From Deltaproteobacteria bacterium (lineage in GTDB: Bacteria > Myxococcota_A > Polyangia > DRWM01 > JAAZOP01), in the NCBI GenBank assembly GCA_016218815.1, contig JACRCX010000107.1, forward strand, positions 49,841 through 113,840: DNA of 64,000 bases, in the 5' to 3' direction. The position numbers and the translations under genes are program-made. The notes under the pieces are model-generated. The model made no database searches. It was not told where the DNA came from and was given only the letters and a program-made list of their open reading frames with translations. Positions 1 through 8,049 of the stretch are shown here, one piece after another (within the stretch, counting starts at the first letter, position 1; each line of letters begins with the position of its first letter).

Positions 1-101
1 GCATGGAAGAACGGCGCCATCCGCGCGAGGTAGTCCGGCTGGTGGTTGTACGGGAGCGAGAGGAGCATCCCGAGGTCGGTGAGTTGCGGGCCGGCGCCCA
101 T
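1..101 (-). CDS. Partial U32-like protein, N-terminal fragment
   Basis: The first 33 residues of a minus-strand protein that runs off the left edge. The visible N-terminus contains LSLPYNHQPDYLA, which matches LSVPYNHDPALLD near the N-terminus of the complete U32-like protein encoded at 1328-2605, so the two are probably paralogues. The ATG at 101-99 is the chosen start; the frame stays open further upstream, with a possible GTG 18 nt before it. It is transcribed divergently from the radical SAM gene at 163, separated by only 61 bp. The function beyond this paralogy cannot be judged from the fragment. Confidence 0.6.
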   Translation of the reverse strand, partial: MGAGPQLTDLGMLLSLPYNHQPDYLARMAPFFH

Positions 102-149
102 CGGGCGCGAGAGTAGCACGGCGGCCGCCCACCGCGCACGCGGATCGGG

Positions 150-155
150 TACACT
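150..155 (+). promoter_or_regulatory. Candidate -10 box (TACACT), leaderless start
   Basis: TACACT ends 7 bp before the ATG at 163, which would place the transcription start on or next to the start codon. No Shine-Dalgarno-like run precedes that ATG, which fits a leaderless mRNA. No convincing -35 box is visible. This is a weak call based on position and sequence only. Confidence 0.3.
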
Positions 156-162
156 ATCCGCG

Positions 163-1290
163 ATGTCCTTTCGGCGCCCGCCGCGCGCGACAGCCCGATC
201 CGAATCGCCGAGCGACGGGGCCGTCCTGCACGGACCGCTCCCGGGCCTCGCCGACCATCCCCTGCGCGTGGACTACGAAGCGCTGGCCCCGCCCCGCGAC
301 CTCGCCGTCAACGTCGCCAAACGGGTTGCGCGCACGGGCCGTCGCGGCGGCGGCGACGCACGGTTCCTCTTCGAGACGATCGCAGGGACGGTGACGCTTC
401 CGTGGACGATGCGCTGCAACCAGCGCTGCCGCTACTGCGCGGTGCGGGGCGGCGGGACGCCGCCCTTGGATCCCTCCGAAGCGTACCTTGCCGCGCTGGC
501 CGCGGACGCGAAGAAGGGGGGCTTCCGCAAGGCGTTCCTGGTCGGCGGCGAGCCGACCGTGCGCCCGGGGCTGGCGGCGTTCGTGCGGCGACTCCGGACG
601 CTGGGCATGGAAGGCGTGGCGCTGGGCACCAACGCCCTCGCGCTGGCGAGCGTTTCCGCGACGGAGCGCCTGGTCGAGGCCGGGGTCGACGCGTTCTCGT
701 TGTCGCTGGACAGCCCGGACGAGGCGGTGCAGGCGTTCCTGACCAGGAACCCCGCGAACCCGGCGCGAGTGGCGCGGGCCGTCGAGGCGATCGCGTGCCA
801 CGGGCACGTCGTGCTGCTCTTCTTCGCGCTCGTCTGCCGGCAAACGCTGCCCGGCCTGGTGCGGCTGGTGGAGCACGTCGATGCGGTGCGCGGGCGCGCG
901 AGGGCCCGGGTCGCGCTGTGCCTCACGGGGCTCAAGCCGGTGGGCGCGGCGGCACGGCACCCCGAGCTGCACGCGCGCTTCTGGGAGATGCGGCCGCCCT
1001 GGGAGGCGGCGCTGCGGCGCGCGGACGCCCTGGGACTGCCGCTCCTCGACTTCAACCTGCCGGCGTGCGTCTTCCGGGGCAACGAGGATCGCCGCTGGGA
1101 GCACAACATCGAGGAAGCCGTCTGGAACGCGGACCTCGGCATCCTGTTCCGCGCTCCGGCGTACGAGCGCGACCACGTGCGTCTCCCGGTCTGTGCGCGA
1201 TGCGTGTTCGAGGAGTGCCCCGGCGTGTACCGGGGCTACGTGGAGCGCTGGGGCGCCACGGAATTCCACGCGCGCCGGAGGCGGAGGTAG
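163..1290 (+). CDS. Radical SAM protein with C-terminal Cys cluster
   Basis: A 375-residue radical SAM enzyme. The CxxxCxxC motif that ligates the SAM-binding [4Fe-4S] cluster is CNQRCRYC (C85, C89, C92), followed by the GGE motif in VGGEPTVRP. Near the C-terminus C344, C347 and C352 lie in CARCVFEECPGVYRGY, a SPASM/Twitch-like auxiliary-cluster region. The same C-x2-C-x4/5-C-x-G-x4-Y-x2-R-x-G pattern recurs in the proteins at 17492-19444 and 33903-34925. The frame is open upstream to 46, but the ATG at 163 is preferred because it follows a -10-like TACACT and the added residues look non-coding. The reaction is unknown; family members often modify peptides. It ends 37 bp from the convergent gene at 1328. 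Confidence 0.88.
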   Translation: MSFRRPPRATARSESPSDGAVLHGPLPGLADHPLRVDYEALAPPRDLAVNVAKRVARTGRRGGGDARFLFETIAGTVTLPWTMRCNQRCRYCAVRGGGTPPLDPSEAYLAALAADAKKGGFRKAFLVGGEPTVRPGLAAFVRRLRTLGMEGVALGTNALALASVSATERLVEAGVDAFSLSLDSPDEAVQAFLTRNPANPARVARAVEAIACHGHVVLLFFALVCRQTLPGLVRLVEHVDAVRGRARARVALCLTGLKPVGAAARHPELHARFWEMRPPWEAALRRADALGLPLLDFNLPACVFRGNEDRRWEHNIEEAVWNADLGILFRAPAYERDHVRLPVCARCVFEECPGVYRGYVERWGATEFHARRRRR

Positions 1291-1327
1291 GCGCCTGCCC
1301 TGTCTCGGGGAACGGCACGGAGCCCGA

Positions 1328-2605
1328 TCAGCCTTTTCGGAATCCGCCCGGCAGCGGTCCCGCGGCGGCCGCCGCGAGCCCCTCCGCGACGCGACCGCCG
1401 GCCTTCTCCAGCCGCTCGGCGATGCGTCCGAGCACCGCTTCCACGACGGCGCCGTCCACGGCGCCGTCCGCGCGGTAGTACAGGCCCATCCCGCCGGCCG
1501 CGCACAGGGGCGGCCGATCGGGGTGGACGGGGCCGAGCGTCACGCGGATTCGCGCGCCGCGCGGACCCCGGAGGTCGATGCTCGGCCGGCCCGGCGCGCC
1601 GCGGGGACCCGCGTCGTCGTCACCGGCGAAGAGCGGAGCGAGCGTGCGCAGGTGGTCGGCGCACCAGGAACAGCGGTGGCACTCGCGGTCGCAGGCCGCG
1701 ATCCGCCTCCACGCCCCGGGCGGCTCGGAATACAGGTCGCTGGGGTGATCGAGCGAGCGCGCCTCGAGGTAGAGGCGCAGCCGCCGAAGCACCTCGGCGG
1801 TCTCCTGATCGCGCCCGCTGATCTTCACCTCCTCGACGAGCCCGGCGAGGTGGCGAAGGTGTCCGGGAAGGATCTCCTTCTGGGCGAGCAGCCAGGGCCG
1901 CGCGCGCCGCAGTTCCCCGGCCAGGCAGCGGGGCGAGGTGGCCCAACCGCGACGGCGGCCTCCCGGCCGGTCCGGGAGCACGTGGGTGAGCCGGAACTGA
2001 CACCCGGGCACGCAGTCGTCATAGCTCACGACGCCCAGCCGCAGCCCAGTCGCTGCCAATCGCGCCAGCGCGTCCGGACGGCGGTTCACCTCGCGGCTGA
2101 CCGTGAGGAACGTCGCCCCGACTTCGTCCCGCCACCAGCAGGCCTCGACGGGGGTGCGAACGTCCGCCAGGGTCGAGACGCCGATCGCCAGCCACGGCGC
2201 CGCCTCGCGCACGCGACGCGCGGCCGCCAGATCCGCGAGCGTGACGCGTAGCCGGTCGACCTCGCCGCGGAGCGCCGCCGCCGTCCGCGCGACCGCCCGG
2301 GAATCGACGGCCCAGCCGGGGACGTTGGCCAGCAGAGAGAGTCCCAGGCCCATCCGACGGCAGCGTCGCGCGACCCGCCGCAACTCGGCGAGGTAGGCCG
2401 CGGGCGACGCGGGGCCCCGGAAGGCCCGGCCGCTCGCCGCCGCCGTGGGGTGCACGGGCAGGTAGATCCCGGCCAGATGGGCCGCGACGGGCTCGATCGC
2501 GTCGAGCAGCGCGGGATCGTGGTTGTAGGGCACGGAGAGCCGGATGCCGGCGGGCAGCCCGACGCGGACCCCTTCGAGCGTCGCGGCGGCGATTCGCGCG
2601 CTCAC
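1328..2605 (-). CDS. Peptidase U32-like TIM-barrel protein
   Basis: A 425-residue protein starting at GTG, which overlaps the upstream stop as GTGA (2602-2605). The hydrophobic beta/alpha pattern, DDCVPGCQFRLTH and VKISGRDQ resemble the U32 family (collagenase-like, UbiU/UbiV, RlhA), in which a segment like LKIEGR precedes cluster-binding Cys residues. A later CDRECHRCSWC segment provides four more Cys residues, suggesting an Fe-S cluster. It is the last gene of a four-gene operon after a B12-type radical SAM gene. U32 proteins often work with Fe-S enzymes in hydroxylation or RNA/cofactor maturation, but the substrate here is unknown. The family assignment rests on short motifs and is moderate. 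Confidence 0.6.
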   Translation of the reverse strand: MSARIAAATLEGVRVGLPAGIRLSVPYNHDPALLDAIEPVAAHLAGIYLPVHPTAAASGRAFRGPASPAAYLAELRRVARRCRRMGLGLSLLANVPGWAVDSRAVARTAAALRGEVDRLRVTLADLAAARRVREAAPWLAIGVSTLADVRTPVEACWWRDEVGATFLTVSREVNRRPDALARLAATGLRLGVVSYDDCVPGCQFRLTHVLPDRPGGRRRGWATSPRCLAGELRRARPWLLAQKEILPGHLRHLAGLVEEVKISGRDQETAEVLRRLRLYLEARSLDHPSDLYSEPPGAWRRIAACDRECHRCSWCADHLRTLAPLFAGDDDAGPRGAPGRPSIDLRGPRGARIRVTLGPVHPDRPPLCAAGGMGLYYRADGAVDGAVVEAVLGRIAERLEKAGGRVAEGLAAAAAGPLPGGFRKG

Positions 2606-3981
2606 GGCTTCTCCTCGGGGGGATCCACGGAATCCCCCGGACGATGCGGTCCCGCGAGGTACCAGTCGTGCTCCCGCTCGAACGCCTGGCGCGCGTCGCG
2701 CGGGAGCTCCGCCGCCAGTCGGGCGGCGCGCCGCGGGTCGGATTGGTTGATGAGTGCGAACACCCGGTCATAGAGCCGCACGTGGGCGCGGGACGGGAGC
2801 GCCGGCCACAGGTGCCCGTTCAGCTCGGACAGGTCCTTCCCCCGCAGGAACGGCTCGTGCCGGGTGTACTCGCGCGTTCCCGGCGCCGGACTGATCGGGA
2901 ACGGCGTCGGCCGCCCGCCCGACTTGAGCACGCCGAAGTAGGTGCGGAAGACGTGGCGCCAGCTCTCGTCACGGAGCCCCACGACCCAGGTGCAATGGAA
3001 GCGCGAGGTGTCGAAGCCGGCCTCGCGAGCGAGGGCGACGGCGTCCATCGCGTCCTTCATGCGGTACGGCTTGCCGAAACGCCGCATCATCGCCGGCTCG
3101 GCACTCTCGAAGGGGATGGTCATCGCGACCACACCCGCGGCCCGCATCCGCGCGAGGATCCGCGGAGTCAGGCGGTCGGGCTGGATCCCCATCTCGAACT
3201 TGAGCGGCGCGGGCGCGCCCGCCGCGGCCATTCTTCCCAGGAACGACTCGAGCACCTTCTCCTGGAGCATCACGTTGGGGTCCCAGTTGGAGAACTCCGG
3301 CACCCCCCACCGCGCCCGGAGCCGGAGGATCTCGCGGGCCACCGCCGCCGGCTCGAAGATCACCTCCGAGCGGTGCAGGGCATTGCTGCAGTACGAGCAG
3401 CGGTAGCGGCAGCCCAAGGCGAGGCGGAAGATCCAGATCGGCGGGCGCGACTCGAGCAGGTCGATGGCCGGGAAGACGCCGTCCGCCGGTGCGTAGTAGC
3501 CGCGATACACCTCGTCCGCCCCCGACGCCCCCGCCTGCTCCGGGAACTGCGACGGGTAGAACCCGCCGAAGCGGATCCGCGCGCGGGGGAAGCGCTCCCG
3601 GCACAGCCGGATGACCTCGTGCGCCGGCTCGAAGTTGAACGCGATGCAGCACGTGACCCACACCTCGTCGGGCGCGGCGGTCCCGGCCAGCCGCCGCTGG
3701 AGCCAGCGCCTCGAGCGCCCGTAGAGGAAGACGTCCCGCCGCAGGCGCGTCGCGTTGTCGCCGGCCGGCTTGCTGCCCCAGCGCCTCGCGGGTCGCAGCG
3801 CCCCGGCCGCGTCCCGGTCCGGGTAGCCCATCAGGTCGATGAACTCGACGTCGGCCCCGCCTGCCCGCAGGTGCGCGGCGATCTGCAGCAACCCGAACGG
3901 CAGCGCCTCGGCGTACAACCCCACCTGCACGCGGTCGACCGCGAGCACCGGGGGATTGACCAGCAGGATACGGCGCCTCAC
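2602..3981 (-). CDS. B12-binding-type radical SAM protein
   Basis: A 459-residue protein. The N-terminal ~170 residues begin RRRILLVNPP and contain an LPFGLLQIAAHLRAGG segment typical of cobalamin-binding Rossmann-like domains of class B radical SAM enzymes; no DxHxxG cobalamin-ligand motif is visible, as in many of these proteins. The radical SAM core follows with CRYRCSYC (CxxxCxxC, near residues 190-197). Enzymes of this class methylate unactivated carbons or rearrange rings. The GTG start overlaps the preceding stop (GTGA, 3978-3981) and its own stop overlaps the next gene, so it is translationally coupled on both sides. The substrate cannot be read from the sequence. Confidence 0.85.
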   Translation of the reverse strand: MRRRILLVNPPVLAVDRVQVGLYAEALPFGLLQIAAHLRAGGADVEFIDLMGYPDRDAAGALRPARRWGSKPAGDNATRLRRDVFLYGRSRRWLQRRLAGTAAPDEVWVTCCIAFNFEPAHEVIRLCRERFPRARIRFGGFYPSQFPEQAGASGADEVYRGYYAPADGVFPAIDLLESRPPIWIFRLALGCRYRCSYCSNALHRSEVIFEPAAVAREILRLRARWGVPEFSNWDPNVMLQEKVLESFLGRMAAAGAPAPLKFEMGIQPDRLTPRILARMRAAGVVAMTIPFESAEPAMMRRFGKPYRMKDAMDAVALAREAGFDTSRFHCTWVVGLRDESWRHVFRTYFGVLKSGGRPTPFPISPAPGTREYTRHEPFLRGKDLSELNGHLWPALPSRAHVRLYDRVFALINQSDPRRAARLAAELPRDARQAFEREHDWYLAGPHRPGDSVDPPEEKP

Positions 3982-5036
3982 CTTGCCTCCCTCCGCCGGG
4001 GCGGGTCGAGCAGCACGTAGTACACGCTGAGCTTGGACGAGCCCGCCACGGGGAACGAGATCCTCGTCGCCGTCCAGCGATGACCGGCGAGGGCCGTCCG
4101 GCGGAACCCATCGAACGCCTTCCCGACCGCCCGGCGGGCGAAAGCCCCTCGCACGTCGTCCCAGCCCAGGCCGTTGGCGCGGAGGCCGAGGTCGATTTCC
4201 GAGACCGGCGGACCGTCCGGCTCGCCTCCGGGACCCAGGCGGGTGATCAAGACGACGTCATCCAGCGCCGCCGGCCGCCCCCGGTCGGCCAGGTGCGCGA
4301 AGAGCCCCGCTCGCGGGAAGGCCCGTCGGAGACCGGCCAACGCGACCCGCGAACGCAGGTAGTACAGCTTGGCGCCGACCACGCCGCCCGCGCGGAAATC
4401 GATCCCGAGCAGGTGCAGCCGCTCGGGTGCGTCGGCGAGTCGCCGGGTCGCCGGCAGCGGCAGGCTCCTGGAAAGCAAACCTAGCTTCTCACGAGCCATT
4501 CCCTCGTGGAATTGAAGGTAGAGCTTCAAGCGCAGGTTCGCTCGCCCCGCGTCGAGGCCGAAGAGGATCTGGGCCACGAGCGGGGGACGCGCGAGGGCGA
4601 GCACCGCGTCCGCGACCCGGCGCGCGCCGGCGCCGAACGGCTCGACCAGCGTCCCGCACGCCTTCGCTTCGGCCCGCGCCCGGCCCATCCCGAACGCCGG
4701 GAACGAGTAGGAGAAGCGGTAGGGGGACGCCGTCCGTCCGCGCGCGGAGAAGGAGAACTCGAGGATGTCGGAGTAGCGTCGCATGGCGCGGGCGAAGTGT
4801 GCGAGGAGGTTCGCCTCCATCGCGGGGAGCGAGGCGCCGCGAAGGGCCGCGGCGCGCCGAAGGCCGCGAAAGTGCGCGCGAACGCGCTCGAGCTCGAGCT
4901 GCCGGCGGGGACGGAAGCAGCCCTGGCGGCCGGACGCGGCGGGCGAGCGTTCCGGACAGTCTTCCCACGAGTCGCAGACCTCGCAGGGCTCCGGACGTCG
5001 GCTCGCGAGGCTGGGCTCCCGGGTCATTCGTCTCAT
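3978..5036 (-). CDS. Unknown protein, possibly beta-barrel prenyltransferase-like
   Basis: A 352-residue protein not recognised with confidence. The start is the ATG at 5036, which overlaps the upstream stop as ATGA; the frame stays open upstream but only antisense to the lipoprotein gene. The N-terminus is Cys-rich (CEVCDSWEDC plus another Cys about a dozen residues on). Three segments, LRLKLYLQF, VGAKLYYLRSRV and SKLSVYYVL, repeat a basic-x-Tyr beta-strand pattern that resembles the ABBA (DMATS-type) aromatic prenyltransferase barrel, where Lys/Tyr strands bind pyrophosphate. That resemblance is weak. Its tight coupling to the B12 radical SAM gene implies a shared pathway. Confidence 0.6.
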   Translation of the reverse strand: MRRMTREPSLASRRPEPCEVCDSWEDCPERSPAASGRQGCFRPRRQLELERVRAHFRGLRRAAALRGASLPAMEANLLAHFARAMRRYSDILEFSFSARGRTASPYRFSYSFPAFGMGRARAEAKACGTLVEPFGAGARRVADAVLALARPPLVAQILFGLDAGRANLRLKLYLQFHEGMAREKLGLLSRSLPLPATRRLADAPERLHLLGIDFRAGGVVGAKLYYLRSRVALAGLRRAFPRAGLFAHLADRGRPAALDDVVLITRLGPGGEPDGPPVSEIDLGLRANGLGWDDVRGAFARRAVGKAFDGFRRTALAGHRWTATRISFPVAGSSKLSVYYVLLDPPRRREAR

Positions 5037-6187
5037 GACGTCGGCGCCAGGCCGCGGTTGCGCTCGGCGTCCGGCAGGACGAGCCGCCCCGGATCGAAGA
5101 TGCCGGAGGCGTCCAGGAGCTGGTCCAGGACGCGTCGTGCCGCGGCTTCGCACGTCGGGCCGGACTCGGGTGCGGCGACCCATTCGCGCAGCAGCGCAGC
5201 GAGGGCGTCGGGCGCGTCGGCCCCGGATTCCTCTGGTCCGAGCAGGGCGTGGACCAGGGCGCCGCACGTGGTCCGGCGCCACTCGCCCTGGAAGGCCGTG
5301 CAGCGGGACGCGTCGCGGGCGGCCACGGAGCGGCAGAGCGGCAACGCCCAGTGGTCGGGGGAGCCGGGCACCGCAAGCCGGTCGCACCAGGATTCGGGGA
5401 GGCCGCGCAGGGCCACCTGCCAGATGAGGTCGGCGGCCGCGGCTTCGTCCTGCCAGCCGAGCGTCAGGGTCAGGAAGCTGCGCAGGCCGATCGTCCCGGG
5501 ACGCTCGCGCGCCAGCTCCAGCAGGCGTACGGTGGCGCGGCAGTTCCCGGGGTCGCCGAACGCCGCGGCATCCGGGCGATCGCACTCCTGCGGTCCGGCG
5601 CGCAGGGCGCGGCAGAGCACGGCGACGGACGCCGCCTGGTGCAGGAGGACGGCGAGCGAGCCGGCACCGGCCCGTTCCCCGCCGTGCAGCGCGACGAGGC
5701 GGGGGACGAACTCCGCGGCAACCGCATCGATGACCTCGAGCGACAGGTCGGCGAGGATGCCGGTCGTCCGCGTCTCGAACTCGTCGCGCAGGGCGCTCAG
5801 CCGCTCGGTCGCCTGCGCGTGCCGGTCGGCCATCTCCCGCATCTGGCGGCGCGCGACGTCGCGTTCGGGCGGCTCGAGGCAGTGGCTGTTGTAGCCGGTG
5901 TCGAAGGCGTCGCCGGCCGGCGCTTCGGCGGCGTCGGGCGCCGGGCCGGCATCATCCGGCCCGGGCATTTCGCCGGTCTCGTCCGCGCCCGCGGCGCCGG
6001 TCCCGTCGCCTGGCACGATGCCGCCGGGCCGTTCGGCCGGGACGACGGCGTCGCCGGCGTCGCCCGAGGCCGCAGGATCGGCGGTCGCGTCCGGGGGCGG
6101 CGGCGCGCTCGGTCGGGCGCGTTGACACGCGCCGACCGCGACGACCAACGTCAGGAGTGCCCCGGACCAGCTCGGCGAACTTCGCAT
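5033..6187 (-). CDS. Putative lipoprotein, function unknown
   Basis: A 384-residue protein with a lipoprotein signal: basic MRSSPSWSG, a hydrophobic stretch ending VVAVGAC (lipobox Cys at residue 21), then a Pro/Ala/Asp-rich linker. The rest is a helical, Arg/Glu/Ala-rich region with scattered Cys residues (NSHCLEPPE, GDPGNCRA, AWCDRLA-type contexts) that would be oxidised outside the cytoplasm. It is the first gene of the operon that continues into the unknown protein, the B12 radical SAM and the U32-like genes. No known domain was recognised. A role as an exported substrate or partner of that enzyme set is possible but unsupported beyond position. Confidence 0.65.
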   Translation of the reverse strand: MRSSPSWSGALLTLVVAVGACQRARPSAPPPPDATADPAASGDAGDAVVPAERPGGIVPGDGTGAAGADETGEMPGPDDAGPAPDAAEAPAGDAFDTGYNSHCLEPPERDVARRQMREMADRHAQATERLSALRDEFETRTTGILADLSLEVIDAVAAEFVPRLVALHGGERAGAGSLAVLLHQAASVAVLCRALRAGPQECDRPDAAAFGDPGNCRATVRLLELARERPGTIGLRSFLTLTLGWQDEAAAADLIWQVALRGLPESWCDRLAVPGSPDHWALPLCRSVAARDASRCTAFQGEWRRTTCGALVHALLGPEESGADAPDALAALLREWVAAPESGPTCEAAARRVLDQLLDASGIFDPGRLVLPDAERNRGLAPTS

Positions 6188-6283
6188 CGTCCCCGTTCCC
6201 CCGGAGGCGATGATAGCCCAGCGGCGCGGGAGCGCAAACCGGCCGTGACTCGTGGGGGATGCCCCCCGACGGTCAGAATGTGC

Positions 6284-6311
6284 TTGACGCCCGAGCCGCG
6301 GTTGGTACCAT
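6284..6311 (+). promoter_or_regulatory. Candidate sigma-70 promoter of the kinase gene
   Basis: TTGACG (6284-6289) and TACCAT (6306-6311) are separated by 16 bp. Each matches the vegetative consensus at four or five positions. The expected transcript start, near 6318, leaves a leader of about 60 nt before the TTG start at 6382. Confidence 0.45.
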
Positions 6312-6381
6312 GCGCTTGGGGGGTTGTCGTGGGGTCACGGCAAGGTCCTCCCCCCTTCATCCCTCCGAGGTGGTGTAGCCG

Positions 6382-8049
6382 TTGCGTGAATCGCGGTCGT
6401 GCGCCGCATCCCCGCCCGAGTCCGGGTTCCCCGACGTCCCGGGGTACAGGCTGCGCCGGCTGGTCGGCGCCGGCGGAATGGGCTCGGTCTACGAAGCCGA
6501 GAGGCTGGTGACGCGAGAGTGTTTCGCGGTCAAGGTGATCTCCGGACACCTGGCGAGCGACCCCGACGGGGTGCTCCGTTTCCGCCGCGAGGTCAAGGCG
6601 CTGCGCGACATCCGGCACCCCAACGTGGTCGAGATCTTCGACTGGTACCTGCCGCCGCGCGGCGATGCGCGACGCCCGTTCATCGTGATGGAGCTGCTGC
6701 CTGGGGAAACCCTGGCTGCGCTGCTCAAGCGTGAACGATGCCTCTCGCCGTCCCGCGCCGCGGCGATCATGCTCCAGGTGCTCGACGGCCTGGCCGCCGC
6801 ACACCGGGTGGGCGTCCTGCACCGGGACCTGGGACCGGCCAACGTGTTCCTGGTGCCGCGCCCGAACGGCGGCACGCGCGTCAAGCTCCTCGATTTCGGC
6901 CTCGCCCGCCCGATCGTCGGCGACGACTCCGTCGACACGGTCACGCAGCGCGGCACGTTCCTGGGCAAGCCGGCCTACGCGGCACCGGAGCTGTTCCAGG
7001 AGCTTCCGCTCGGCCCGCCGTCCGACGTCTTCTCGGCCGGCCTGTTGCTCTACCGGATGCTGGCCGGACGCTTGCCGCACGAGGCGGTTTCGGGCGAGAT
7101 GCTGTGGGTCGAGCGGCTCGGTGATCGCCGGTCCGTCGCCGACTACCCGTCGCCCAGCAAGTTCGCGCCGCACCTGCCGAAAGCGCTGGCCGAGCTGGTC
7201 TCGCACGCCGTGCGCAAGCGGGTGGGCGAGCGCATCCAGACGGCCGGCGAATTCCAGCGCCGGCTCCTCGCGCTGGACCTGCCTGCGGCCGATGACGCGG
7301 CGGCTGCCGACGTGCGCCGCGGGATCGTCGAATCGGACGACGATCCGCCGTCGGTCGAGGAGCCCGTCGATTCCGCCTCGGCCGCGCGGGCCGCACAGGC
7401 GCGCGGCCGTCGCCTGTTGCCGCTTGCGGCCGGGCTGACCGCGACGGCGGCGGCCCTGGTGATCCTCGCGTTCACGTTCGGGGTGGTGCTCCGGCACGGG
7501 GGCCGGACGAGCTGGTCGGGCGGTTCGAGTCCCGGCCGCCTCGACGGCCCTGCAGCGGCCGCAAGTCCGTCCCGCCTCGAAGCGCCCGACCCCGTGCCGG
7601 CACGGCCGGCGCCCCGCGATTGCGGCCTGCCGGCTGGGGCGACGCCCCCGGCGGGACCGGTGACCCGTTCGCCGGCGATCGTGGGACCTCTTCCGGCGAT
7701 CGAAGCGCTTCCACCGACCGGAGGCGGGGGCACGGCGAACGCGCCGGGCGAGAGGTGGGTACGGATGACGTTCGTCGACCTGCCGCGGCGCGCCATCGCG
7801 TTCGTCGGCGGGCGCCGGGCGGACGCGGCCGGCGTCGTGCTGGTGCCGTGGTCGGAGGAACCGACCGAGGTGCTCGTCGACGCCCCCGGCAGCGGGTATC
7901 GCACGTACGTGGGCCGGGTGCTGCCGGACCGGGATCGGTTCATCCGCCCCTTCGCGCACCGGCGTGGCGGGTCGCGTGCCGCGCGGCCGGCGCCCCCAGC
8001 CGTGGTGCGGGACGCGGCACTCCGCGAGAACGCGCCGTTGCCCGACTAG
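6382..8049 (+). CDS. Membrane Ser/Thr protein kinase with PEGA-like tail
   Basis: A 555-residue Hanks-type kinase. The glycine loop is VGAGGMGSVYEAE, the ATP-binding Lys is in FAVKVI, the catalytic loop is HRDLGPANV and the Mg-binding motif is DFGLAR. The usual Lys two residues after the catalytic Asp (HRDLK) is Gly here; some bacterial kinases have Ser at this place, so activity is uncertain but possible. A single membrane segment (about residues 343-368) precedes a Pro-rich linker and an extracytoplasmic beta-rich tail with PEGA-like features. The TTG start is the first codon after an in-frame TAG at 6376, with GAGG upstream. Its stop shares a CTAG with the convergent hybrid kinase gene. 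Confidence 0.88.
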   Translation: MRESRSCAASPPESGFPDVPGYRLRRLVGAGGMGSVYEAERLVTRECFAVKVISGHLASDPDGVLRFRREVKALRDIRHPNVVEIFDWYLPPRGDARRPFIVMELLPGETLAALLKRERCLSPSRAAAIMLQVLDGLAAAHRVGVLHRDLGPANVFLVPRPNGGTRVKLLDFGLARPIVGDDSVDTVTQRGTFLGKPAYAAPELFQELPLGPPSDVFSAGLLLYRMLAGRLPHEAVSGEMLWVERLGDRRSVADYPSPSKFAPHLPKALAELVSHAVRKRVGERIQTAGEFQRRLLALDLPAADDAAAADVRRGIVESDDDPPSVEEPVDSASAARAAQARGRRLLPLAAGLTATAAALVILAFTFGVVLRHGGRTSWSGGSSPGRLDGPAAAASPSRLEAPDPVPARPAPRDCGLPAGATPPAGPVTRSPAIVGPLPAIEALPPTGGGGTANAPGERWVRMTFVDLPRRAIAFVGGRRADAAGVVLVPWSEEPTEVLVDAPGSGYRTYVGRVLPDRDRFIRPFAHRRGGSRAARPAPPAVVRDAALRENAPLPD

